Below, piece after piece: positions 1 to 6,039 of a stretch of 6,039 nt of DNA (the first letter of the stretch is position 1; each line of letters opens with the position of its first letter). The stretch comes from CAZEER01 sp964511215 (GTDB lineage Bacteria; Fidelibacterota; Marinisomatia; Marinisomatales; UBA1611), in assembly GCA_964511215.1 (NCBI GenBank), contig CAZEER010000097.1, positions 1 to 6,039 of the forward strand, given 5' to 3'. The notes under the pieces are model-generated. The model was given only the letters and a program-made list of their open reading frames with translations. It did not search any database and was not told where the DNA came from. The position numbers and the translations under genes are program-made.

Positions 1-1803
1 TTTGCATTTGAAGGCGAAGGTGGCCTTACAACAGGCGCTAGTCATGAAACGATTAATTCTGCATGGGGACTTGGACTTGGAAACTTGGTTTATTTTTTGG
101 ATTGGAATGATTTTGGGATAGATGCCCGTCCTTTTAGTTCCATAGTATATGGTAGCCCAAATGATTGGTTTGGTTCTCATGGGTGGCATGTAGAAGGTGT
201 AGAAGATGGCGAGAATTGGGAAGATCTCACTGAGGCATATTATAGGTTGTTAGTTAAAAACACTGACCCCAATATTCCAAAAGCTATCTTTAGTAAAACG
301 AGAAAAGGCAGAGGATATCATGTCTATGATCATAAAAGTCATGGTGCGGCACACAAGCGGAACTCAGACCTTTTTTGGAAAACAAAAGAAGATTTTTCTC
401 AGATATATAATGTTGAATTTTCAGGGTTCGGCGATGCTGCTGAAAACACTTGGGAAGGACAGGTTGAGCAGGCAAAATCAATGTTTGCAACAGTCTTTTC
501 AGTAATGAAAAACAATCAAGAATATGTGGATTTTCTTGCAGATCGATTAGTATCTCTTGGGGATTCTGTGCCACAAAAAATTGCATCATGTAAAATATCT
601 CAAAATCATTCAGGAAATTATTCTGAATTTTATGATATTAATAAATTACCTGATGATATTTTTGTTGACCCGGGAATTAAAGCACCTAATCGAGTGGGGT
701 TTTCAAAATATGCTAGCTATTTAAACACTTCATTTGAAAAAAAATATGGTCGTCCTTTGGTCTTAGCTATGAGCGCAGACTTGGCGGACTCAACAAATAT
801 ATCAGGTTTTGCTAAAGGATATGGTTCAGAAAACAATAAAGGTTTATATGATAAAACCACAAATCCAAGAAGTCCACTCTTCCCTCAAGGAATTACAGAG
901 TTTACGAATGCTGGGATGATGGCTGGCGCTGCTACTGTAAATTTCAGTAAAGATCCTTATAAGATATTCGATGGCTTTTTTGGCGCAGCCAGCACTTATG
1001 GTTCATTTAGCTATCTTAAGTATGGACCCTTAAGACTTTTCAGTCAAATTGCACAAGATTCTGATTTAAAAGTTGGCAAAGTAATTTGGGTGGTAGGGCA
1101 TTCAGGTCCCGAAACTGCAGAAGATAGTAGAACGCATTTTGGCATTTTTGCTCCTGGTGTAACCCAGCTATTTCCAGATGGACATATCATTAATTTACAT
1201 CCATGGGAACACAATGAAGTTGCTCCGGCACTTGCAACCGCCTTAAATACGGATGTTCCATTAATTGCTATTCATCTAACCCGACCACCTATCATGATTC
1301 CGGACCGCAAATCGCTGGGCATGGATTCCCATCTTTATGCATCCAAAGGCGCATATTTGATTAAAGACTATGATTCTGACCATGATAAAGAGGGCGTTGT
1401 TATTGTGCGCGGTACAAGTTCAACCAATTCATTAGTACAACTTCTTCCAGCACTTCGAAAGGAGGGGCCGAATGTAAAAGTAATATCAGCAATTAGTTGG
1501 GAACTTTTCAAAAGACAATCCCGTCAATATCGTGAAACAGTAATTAAAGATTCGGAGTGGAACGATTCAATGATTATAACAAATGGCGCAAAAAGACTTA
1601 TGCACAAATGGATTGCTAATTCCATAGTTGAAGAATATTCACTGTCTCCTGATTTTGATAATCGTTGGCGTACTGGAGGCAGTGTTGAACAGATTGTCGC
1701 TGAGGCCCATTTAGATTCTAAGAGTATTTGGGATGGCATAAATCGTTTTGCATTGGATCGCCCCAAACGTCTATTGCGGCTTCGGAAAAATCTCGCCATT
1801 TGA
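1..1803 (+). CDS. Transketolase-like thiamine-diphosphate enzyme, 5'-truncated
   Basis: The frame is open from base 1 to the TGA at 1801-1803, giving 600 visible residues; the start and roughly the first 150 residues lie outside the window. Transketolases move two-carbon ketol units between sugar phosphates in the cytoplasm, using thiamine diphosphate and a divalent metal. In order (visible numbering) I see: the end of the cofactor-binding domain with GEG at 5-7 in place of the usual GDG; DWN at 34-36, keeping the metal-binding Asn; SHGA at 113-116; the pyrimidine-binding domain with SADLA at 258-262; the likely catalytic Glu at 300 (TEF); an EDxxTH segment ending in His379; TR at 427-428, matching the phosphate-binding Arg; and a C-terminal domain with a QYRETV segment near 508-513. 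From GEG to the end it is about 90 residues longer than E. coli TktA. The His at 367 sits where transketolases carry Asp (E. coli Asp469). The superfamily is secure; the substrate is not. It lies upstream of ruvB, apparently in a separate unit. Confidence 0.88.
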   Translation, partial: FAFEGEGGLTTGASHETINSAWGLGLGNLVYFLDWNDFGIDARPFSSIVYGSPNDWFGSHGWHVEGVEDGENWEDLTEAYYRLLVKNTDPNIPKAIFSKTRKGRGYHVYDHKSHGAAHKRNSDLFWKTKEDFSQIYNVEFSGFGDAAENTWEGQVEQAKSMFATVFSVMKNNQEYVDFLADRLVSLGDSVPQKIASCKISQNHSGNYSEFYDINKLPDDIFVDPGIKAPNRVGFSKYASYLNTSFEKKYGRPLVLAMSADLADSTNISGFAKGYGSENNKGLYDKTTNPRSPLFPQGITEFTNAGMMAGAATVNFSKDPYKIFDGFFGAASTYGSFSYLKYGPLRLFSQIAQDSDLKVGKVIWVVGHSGPETAEDSRTHFGIFAPGVTQLFPDGHIINLHPWEHNEVAPALATALNTDVPLIAIHLTRPPIMIPDRKSLGMDSHLYASKGAYLIKDYDSDHDKEGVVIVRGTSSTNSLVQLLPALRKEGPNVKVISAISWELFKRQSRQYRETVIKDSEWNDSMIITNGAKRLMHKWIANSIVEEYSLSPDFDNRWRTGGSVEQIVAEAHLDSKSIWDGINRFALDRPKRLLRLRKNLAI

Positions 1804-1826
1804 ATTTGTACATTTGTTATAAAACT

Positions 1827-1851
1827 TAGCTTGTCATCTTTACCAAGGCTA
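1827..1851 (+). terminator. Weak hairpin after the transketolase-like gene, possible terminator
   Basis: TAGCTTG (1827-1833) can pair with CAAGGCTA (1844-1851), leaving one bulged G and a 10-base loop. Only a short TTT follows, so it falls short of a standard intrinsic terminator. Its place 23 bases after the stop codon is the main reason to list it. Confidence 0.18.
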
Positions 1852-1869
1852 TTTCAAATCGTATCTTCT

Positions 1870-1905
1870 GGGTCAGTTTAAAATGATTTATTTATATTTT
1901 AATAC
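1870..1905 (+). promoter_or_regulatory. Possible promoter for the ruvB-to-tRNA-Gln unit
   Basis: The 102-base gap at 1804-1905 is the only sizeable non-coding stretch and the natural place for a promoter. TATATT (1893-1898) is a possible -10 box lying 8 to 13 bases before the ruvB ATG, which would give a nearly leaderless mRNA. GGGTCA (1870-1875), 17 bases upstream of it, matches only 3 of 6 bases of the sigma70 -35 consensus. TAAAAT (1879-1884) is an alternative -10, without a good -35. Sequence this AT-rich makes such matches easy, so the call is weak. I see no operator or riboswitch here. Confidence 0.25.
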
Positions 1906-2925
1906 ATGACAGAAATTCATATTACAAATCCTACTCCAAATGATGATGATGTTATAATTGAAAAATCGCTTCGACCTTCACAATTTGATGAATTTATTGG
2001 CCAAAAAAAACTCGTTGAAAATTTAAGATTATATATTGAAGCTGCAAATGGACGTGGTGATGCTCTGGACCATGTTTTACTGTTTGGGCCTCCAGGACTA
2101 GGCAAAACGACTTTGGCAAATATTATTTCTAAAGAATTGAATACAAATATAAAACATGTATCAGGCCCTGTAGTAGAAAGAGCAGGGGACCTTGCTGGCA
2201 TGATTACAAATTTGGGTCATAGAGATGTTTTTTTTATTGATGAGATTCATCGCTTAAATAGTGTAGTTGAAGAATATTTATATTCAGCAATGGAAGATTT
2301 TGCTATTGACATTATGATTGATAAGGGTCCAAATGCGCGCAGTGTTCAATTAAATATTGAACCATTTACACTTCTTGGAGCTACTACTCGATTAGGTAAT
2401 TTAACTTCACCACTGCGTGATAGATTTGGCGTTATTCTTAGGGTTGATTATTATAAAACTAAGGATTTATTTCATATAATAAATAGATCAGCGAATATCC
2501 TTGATGTGGATATTAATGATGACGCCGCTATGGAATTAGCTAAAAGAAGTCGAGGAACACCTCGAATCGCGAATCGTATTTTAAGAAGATCGCGGGATTT
2601 TGCGCAGATAAAGGCTTCTGGGGTTATAAACATAGAAGTCGCGAAACTATCATTAAAAAAATTAGGCATTGATGAAACAGGCATGGATGAAATGGATAGA
2701 AAAATTCTCTCTGTTATTATTGATAAATTTTCTGGAGGGCCTGTGGGGTTGAAGTCTATATCTGTTGCAATTGGTGAAGACATTACCACTATTGAGGATG
2801 TTTATGAACCATTTTTAATTAAAGAGGGATTTATAGTGCGGACTCCAAGAGGAAGAGTAGTTCAAGAAAGGGGATATAAAATAATGGGTAAAAAACCTAA
2901 AGAAAATCAGGGGTTATTTAAATGA
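1906..2925 (+). CDS. ruvB: Holliday junction branch-migration ATPase RuvB
   Basis: RuvB is the hexameric AAA+ motor that, loaded by RuvA, drives branch migration of Holliday junctions during recombinational repair; RuvC then cuts them. The 339 residues are the usual family length. Motifs are intact: Walker A GPPGLGKT (61-68), Walker B FIDEIH (110-115), sensor 1 GATTR (158-162), the arginine-finger segment SPLRDRFG (168-175), sensor 2 RGTPRIANR (216-224), and the C-terminal winged helix with GGPVGL (277-282) and EDVYEPFL (297-304). The ATG at 1906 is the first possible start after an in-frame TAA at 1900-1902, so no longer form is possible. No Shine-Dalgarno sequence precedes it; the upstream bases are T- and A-rich. 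ruvA and ruvC are not in the window. Its stop overlaps the queA start by four bases, pointing to translational coupling. Confidence 0.98.
   Translation: MTEIHITNPTPNDDDVIIEKSLRPSQFDEFIGQKKLVENLRLYIEAANGRGDALDHVLLFGPPGLGKTTLANIISKELNTNIKHVSGPVVERAGDLAGMITNLGHRDVFFIDEIHRLNSVVEEYLYSAMEDFAIDIMIDKGPNARSVQLNIEPFTLLGATTRLGNLTSPLRDRFGVILRVDYYKTKDLFHIINRSANILDVDINDDAAMELAKRSRGTPRIANRILRRSRDFAQIKASGVINIEVAKLSLKKLGIDETGMDEMDRKILSVIIDKFSGGPVGLKSISVAIGEDITTIEDVYEPFLIKEGFIVRTPRGRVVQERGYKIMGKKPKENQGLFK
2909..2913 (+). promoter_or_regulatory. Ribosome binding site of queA
   Basis: AGGGG lies inside the end of ruvB with 8 bases between it and the queA ATG, a normal spacing. It supports the ATG at 2922 that overlaps the ruvB stop codon, and it contrasts with ruvB and ispD, which have no recognisable Shine-Dalgarno sequence. 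Confidence 0.5.
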
Positions 2926-3974
2926 TAAATAAGAAAAAAAAATATAAACTAGGCGATTTTAATTATCGATTACCAAAAAGTGTTATTGCTCAACATCCTG
3001 CAAAGAGACGTGATTATGCAAAGCTTATGGTTGTTCATTCTGATACAGGAGAGATAGAACATAGAAAATTTTATAATATTATAGATTATATGCGGAAAAA
3101 TGACTTGCTTGTTTTAAATGATACAAAAGTGTTTCCAGCTCGTTTGTTTGCTACAAAAGACCGCACAGATGCAAAGGTAGAAGTTTTTCTTTTAAGGGAA
3201 TTGTCAGAAAACTTATGGGAAGTAATGGTTCGGCCAGCCAGAAAAGTGCGCATTGGGAATAAACTTGTATTTACTCCTAAGCTTATGTGTGATGTTATTG
3301 ACAATACTGTTTCTGGTGGGCGAGTAGTGCGTTTCGAGTATGATGGGAATGACTTCCATAATATTATTGATAGAATTGGTATTTCACCATTACCTCCTTA
3401 TATAAAACGTGATGCGGACAAAAACGATAAAAAACGCTATCAAACAGTGTATGCTAGTACAAGGGGGGCGGTCGCTGCTCCTACAGCAGGTCTTCATTTC
3501 ACAGAAAACTTAATTACTAAAGTTAAAGCGAAAGGTGTAAAAATTGAAACAATTACACTTCATATTGGGTTAGGTACGTTCAGACCAGTGCAAGTTGAAG
3601 ATTTAAATCGACATCAAATGGATTCTGAATATTTTGAAGTTTCGCCTAAAACCTCAATGGCAATCAATCAGGCCCGCAAACGTCATAGGAAAATTATTGC
3701 AGTTGGTACATCAACTGTTAGAGCATTAGAAACCATTGCGATTTCGGGTTTTCAGGTTACACCAAAGCGAGGATGGACCGATAAATTTATTTATCCACCG
3801 TACGAATATAAAATGGTAGATAAAATGATTACTAATTTTCATACACCACAGTCTACATTACTCATGATGGTTAGTGCTTTTACTAATAGAAAACTCATTA
3901 AAAAAGCATACTCAGAAGCAAAAAAAAATGATTATAGATTTTTAAGCTATGGTGATGCAATGATCATCGTATAA
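2922..3974 (+). CDS. queA: S-adenosylmethionine:tRNA ribosyltransferase-isomerase QueA
   Basis: QueA transfers and isomerises the ribosyl part of S-adenosylmethionine onto 7-aminomethyl-7-deazaguanine in the wobble position of tRNAs, forming epoxyqueuosine, the penultimate step to queuosine (EC 2.4.99.17). The protein has 350 residues, close to E. coli QueA (356). Family signatures are all present: LNDTKVFPARL (65-75), PLPPYI (156-161), RYQTVYA (172-178), GAVAAPTAGLHFT (182-194), HIGLGTFRPV (214-223), GTSTVRALE (262-270), NFHTPQSTLLMMVSAF (305-320) and YRFLSYGDAM (338-347). A short lysine-rich start (residues 4-7) precedes the conserved LGDFNYRLP segment. The ATG overlaps the ruvB stop. ruvB-queA adjacency is common in bacteria, although the two products do not share a pathway. 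queA implies that the organism makes queuosine, but no other queuosine gene is visible. Confidence 0.98.
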   Translation: MINKKKKYKLGDFNYRLPKSVIAQHPAKRRDYAKLMVVHSDTGEIEHRKFYNIIDYMRKNDLLVLNDTKVFPARLFATKDRTDAKVEVFLLRELSENLWEVMVRPARKVRIGNKLVFTPKLMCDVIDNTVSGGRVVRFEYDGNDFHNIIDRIGISPLPPYIKRDADKNDKKRYQTVYASTRGAVAAPTAGLHFTENLITKVKAKGVKIETITLHIGLGTFRPVQVEDLNRHQMDSEYFEVSPKTSMAINQARKRHRKIIAVGTSTVRALETIAISGFQVTPKRGWTDKFIYPPYEYKMVDKMITNFHTPQSTLLMMVSAFTNRKLIKKAYSEAKKNDYRFLSYGDAMIIV

Positions 3975-3985
3975 GATTATAATAC

Positions 3986-4654
3986 TTGAAAACATCAGCG
4001 ATTATTCCGGCTGCAGGCTCTGGCCGCAGGTTTGGTGAAAAAAAACAATTGAAAAGACTCAAGGGACAACCCTTGCTGTTGCATACAATGACGCCTTTTT
4101 TATCGTCTAAGGCAATATATGAAATTATAATAGTGGTTCCTAAAGGTGAGGAAACCTTTTTTCAGAAGGATTTAAGACTAATTTCTGAAAAAAAACCTAT
4201 AATTTTTGTTTCTGGTGGATTAAGAAGGCAAGACTCGGTAAAAAATGGTATTATGGCCTCTAATAATCTAACTGATTTAGTTTGTATACATGATGCCGCA
4301 AGACCCTTTGTTACAAATGAACTTATAGAGGACTCAATTTCTTCTTGTAAAGGGTTTGATGGTGCCGTAGTTGGAATACAATCTAATGATACAGTAAAAT
4401 ACTCAGAAAATAATACTATTAAAAAAACCATTGAACGTGATAATATTTGGTTAGCTCAAACACCGCAAACTTTTAGGAAAAAAACACTGCTAAAGGCTTT
4501 AAACTATGCTGACCAAAATGGTTTTCAAGGTACAGATGAAGCATCTATAATGGAAAATATGGGTTGTAAAATATTATTAATAAAAGGATGTAGTAATAAT
4601 TTTAAAATTACATATCCTGAAGATTGGAAACGTGCAGAAAAAATACTAGAATGA
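3986..4654 (+). CDS. ispD: 2-C-methyl-D-erythritol 4-phosphate cytidylyltransferase IspD (TTG start)
   Basis: IspD joins MEP to CTP to give CDP-methylerythritol and pyrophosphate, the third step of the non-mevalonate isoprenoid pathway (EC 2.7.7.60). The 222 residues fit the family. Visible features are the nucleotide-binding loop PAAGSGRRFG (8-17) followed by KKQ (19-21), GGLRRQDSV (77-85), IHDAARPFV (101-109) with the conserved Asp103, AQTPQTF (157-163), and NFKITYPED (205-213), whose Lys207 matches the catalytic-site lysine near the family C-terminus. The start is TTG at 3986: an in-frame TAA stands at 3980-3982, and the next ATG (codon 35) would remove the nucleotide-binding loop. There is no Shine-Dalgarno sequence in the 11-base gap after queA. 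The end overlaps ispF by four bases. Confidence 0.97.
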   Translation: MKTSAIIPAAGSGRRFGEKKQLKRLKGQPLLLHTMTPFLSSKAIYEIIIVVPKGEETFFQKDLRLISEKKPIIFVSGGLRRQDSVKNGIMASNNLTDLVCIHDAARPFVTNELIEDSISSCKGFDGAVVGIQSNDTVKYSENNTIKKTIERDNIWLAQTPQTFRKKTLLKALNYADQNGFQGTDEASIMENMGCKILLIKGCSNNFKITYPEDWKRAEKILE

Positions 4655-5130
4655 TCAGAACAGGAATAGGCTATGATGTTCACAAACTAGAAAAGGGTGA
4701 AAATCTAATAATTGGTGGAATAAATATTCCATCTATTATCAGTTCTGTTGGCCATTCCGATGGCGATTGTTTAATACATGCAATAATTGATGCAATGCTT
4801 GGTGCTGCGAATTTAGGAGATATTGGCAAATATTTTCCCAGTAGTGATGATAATTTAAAAAATGCTTCTAGCTGTCATTTTTTAGAAAAGACAGTACAGT
4901 TGATTGAGCAATCGGGTTTTCAAATAAATAATATCGATACTACTATTGTTTTGCAAAAACCGCAATTAAGGTTATTTATACCGCAAATTATTAAAAATTT
5001 ATCCATTGTAATGAACTTGCCTCAATCTCAAATTTCAGTAAAAGCTACAACTACGGATGGTTTGGGATTTATTGGTAAAGAATTAGGTTGGTCAGTTTTA
5101 GCTTTAGCAACTTTATTAGAAAGAACTTAA
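4651..5130 (+). CDS. ispF: 2-C-methyl-D-erythritol 2,4-cyclodiphosphate synthase IspF
   Basis: IspF is a trimeric zinc enzyme that cyclises CDP-methylerythritol 2-phosphate to MEcPP with release of CMP (EC 4.6.1.12). The protein is 159 residues, the same as E. coli IspF. The metal ligands are Asp9 and His11 (GYDVH) and His43 (LIHAIIDA). AHSDGD-type sequence appears as GHSDGD (34-39), GAANLGDIGKYFP lies at 51-63, and KATTTDGLGF at 131-140. I chose the ATG at 4651, which overlaps the ispD stop as ATGA, because the protein then begins MIRTGIGYDVH like its relatives; an upstream TTG at 4624 would add nine residues encoded within ispD in another frame. The central-cavity positions equivalent to E. 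coli Arg142 and Glu144 are Lys143 and Leu145 here. ispD and ispF are fused in some bacteria but are separate, overlapping genes here. Confidence 0.97.
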   Translation: MIRTGIGYDVHKLEKGENLIIGGINIPSIISSVGHSDGDCLIHAIIDAMLGAANLGDIGKYFPSSDDNLKNASSCHFLEKTVQLIEQSGFQINNIDTTIVLQKPQLRLFIPQIIKNLSIVMNLPQSQISVKATTTDGLGFIGKELGWSVLALATLLERT

Positions 5131-5981
5131 TGGCCAAACTATCTTTAAAATCTTTTGCTAAAGTCAATGTTGGCCTCCAGATACTTAATAAAAGGACTGA
5201 TGGTTTACATAATATTAATACACTTTTCCAAGAGATTGATTTTTATGACAATATTATTATGCGTAAAAAAAAATCAGGTTGTCATTTTATAACTAATGTG
5301 AAATGGTTAAAAAATGACAAGTCAAATTTATGCATCCAAGCATGGGAAAAAATGCAAGATTATTTTGAAATTGATGGGATATCGATTAATCTAGATAAAA
5401 AAATACCCCCAGGTAGTGGTTTAGGGGGAGGCTCCTCAAATGCAGCAACTATTCTCAAAGGACTTAGGCGATTATATAATTTAGATGTTAAAGATGGACA
5501 ACTAGAAAAACTAGCTGTTGAAATTGGTGCAGACGTACCTTTTTTTATAAAAGGCGGCCTTCAAGTTGGAGGAGGTGTCGGCGATCAGCTGAAACAATTA
5601 TGTGGTTCTATTAAAGGTATGATTCTATTAGTTATACCCAATTTACATATTGATACTTTTTGGGCTTATAAAAACTATAATAAAAAAATTTTGGACGATG
5701 CTAAAGAGCGAGTTAACTTCCCCAGCCTTTTAGGGAAACAACCTGTCCCTTATGAGCTTTTTGAGAATGATTTTGAAACAATTGTTGTTCCAGCATATCC
5801 GGAGATTGGAAAAATAAAAGAAGTTTTTCGGGCCCATAGAGCCCGTTTGACCAGTCTGTCGGGCTCCGGCTCGACTGTGTATGGGATATTTGACAATGAA
5901 GCAGATCTGAGATCCGCTGAGTCGCACTTTTCCCCAACATATAAGACTTTAATTGCTAATCCTCGATCAGATAGAATTTAA
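5130..5981 (+). CDS. ispE: 4-diphosphocytidyl-2-C-methyl-D-erythritol kinase IspE
   Basis: IspE is a GHMP-family kinase that phosphorylates CDP-methylerythritol at the 2-hydroxyl using ATP (EC 2.7.1.148), the step between IspD and IspF. Length is 283 residues, as in E. coli. I see KVN (11-13), the phosphate-binding loop PPGSGLGGGSSNAA (93-106), GADVPFF (133-139) with the catalytic Asp135, and the third GHMP motif SLSGSGSTVYG (242-252). The ATG at 5130 overlaps the last base of the ispF stop (TAATG) and gives the usual MxKLxLKSFAKVN-like start; an upstream TTG at 5088 would add 14 residues overlapping ispF. The usual DGYH substrate motif reads DGLH (24-27), so the Tyr that stacks on cytosine in E. 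coli (Tyr25) is Leu26; His27 is kept. The 3' part is markedly richer in G+C than the rest of the gene. Confidence 0.97.
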   Translation: MAKLSLKSFAKVNVGLQILNKRTDGLHNINTLFQEIDFYDNIIMRKKKSGCHFITNVKWLKNDKSNLCIQAWEKMQDYFEIDGISINLDKKIPPGSGLGGGSSNAATILKGLRRLYNLDVKDGQLEKLAVEIGADVPFFIKGGLQVGGGVGDQLKQLCGSIKGMILLVIPNLHIDTFWAYKNYNKKILDDAKERVNFPSLLGKQPVPYELFENDFETIVVPAYPEIGKIKEVFRAHRARLTSLSGSGSTVYGIFDNEADLRSAESHFSPTYKTLIANPRSDRI

Positions 5982-5993
5982 CATCAATTTATT

Positions 5994-6039
5994 TGGGGCG
6001 TAGTATAATGGCAGTACACCTGGTTTTGGTCCAGGCAGT
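5994..6039 (+). tRNA. tRNA-Gln (anticodon UUG), 3' end beyond the window
   Basis: The first 46 bases fold as a tRNA: acceptor 5' strand TGGGGCG (5994-6000), T8 and A9, a D stem GTAT (6003-6006) with GTAC (6014-6017) around a loop holding the conserved GG (6010-6011), and a perfect five-pair anticodon stem CCTGG (6019-6023) with CCAGG (6031-6035). The seven-base loop TTTTGGT places TTG at 6026-6028, which reads the glutamine codon CAA; a U at position 1 is also typical of tRNA-Gln. The variable loop, T arm and 3' acceptor strand are cut off. Only 12 bases separate it from ispE, so cotranscription is likely, though TAGAAT (5972-5977) at the end of ispE could be a separate -10 box without a good -35. 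Confidence 0.93.

Noticed and set aside
1457..1477. The strongest Shine-Dalgarno-like sequence in the window, AAAGGAGG, six bases before an ATG inside the transketolase-like gene.
   Set aside because: The ATG is followed at once by TAA, so no peptide results. The bases encode the Arg-Lys-Glu-Gly-Pro segment of the larger protein, which explains them.
1625..2278. A 15-base repeat, TAGTTGAAGAATATT, at 1625-1639 and 2264-2278.
   Set aside because: Both copies lie in genes and encode Val-Glu-Glu-Tyr in well-conserved or ordinary contexts. Two copies in unrelated genes with no flanking similarity look like coincidence.
3955..3983. A perfect TATAAT (3978-3983) as a promoter for ispD.
   Set aside because: A start site seven or so bases downstream would fall inside or after the TTG start codon, there is no matching -35 box, and the gap to queA is only 11 bases.
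4624..4650. Longer forms of IspF (TTG at 4624) and of IspE (TTG at 5088).
   Set aside because: The added residues come from out-of-frame reading of the preceding gene. The overlapping ATGs give proteins of exactly the usual length with family-typical N-termini.
290..5940. Antisense open frames, for example 290-589, 1917-2201, 2472-2789 and 5713-5940 on the - strand.
   Set aside because: Each lies opposite a well-supported gene and shows no recognisable motif. They are shadows of coding sequence.
2922..6039. A functional link between QueA and the tRNA-Gln gene in the same run.
   Set aside because: Queuosine is made in tRNAs with GUN anticodons (Asn, Asp, His, Tyr). The tRNA here has UUG, so it is not a QueA substrate.

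Overview
The window is AT-rich bacterial chromosome with densely packed housekeeping genes, all on the + strand. A 5'-truncated, transketolase-like gene (1-1803) is followed by a 102-base gap. Then comes a tight run of ruvB, queA, ispD, ispF and ispE, ending in the first 46 bases of a tRNA-Gln(UUG) gene cut off by the window edge. I see no mobile element, CRISPR array, phage gene or toxin-antitoxin pair.

Gene spacing suggests one transcription unit from ruvB onward. ruvB/queA overlap by 4 bases (ATGA), queA/ispD are 11 bases apart, ispD/ispF overlap by 4 bases (ATGA), ispF/ispE overlap by 1 base (TAATG), and ispE/tRNA-Gln are 12 bases apart. The products are a Holliday-junction branch-migration motor (RuvB), a queuosine tRNA-modification enzyme (QueA), and three enzymes of the non-mevalonate (MEP) isoprenoid pathway: IspD, IspE and IspF, which act in the order D, E, F. 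Together the three convert MEP to the cyclic diphosphate MEcPP.

The organism is a bacterium that uses the MEP pathway and makes queuosine. The low G+C, the compact arrangement and the weak or absent Shine-Dalgarno sequences before several starts suggest an uncultivated, possibly marine lineage. Candidatus Marinimicrobia (SAR406) or a relative in the Fibrobacteres-Chlorobi-Bacteroidetes neighbourhood is my guess from general resemblance, not a demonstrated assignment.

Nothing here is a clearly new system. The points most worth a second look are: the divergent transketolase, which has changes at a metal-binding and a substrate-binding position; unusual residues at ligand-contact sites in IspE and IspF; a shared TAATAC hexamer directly before the ruvB and ispD starts, both of which lack a Shine-Dalgarno sequence; and a G+C-rich, hairpin-bearing patch in the 3' part of ispE.
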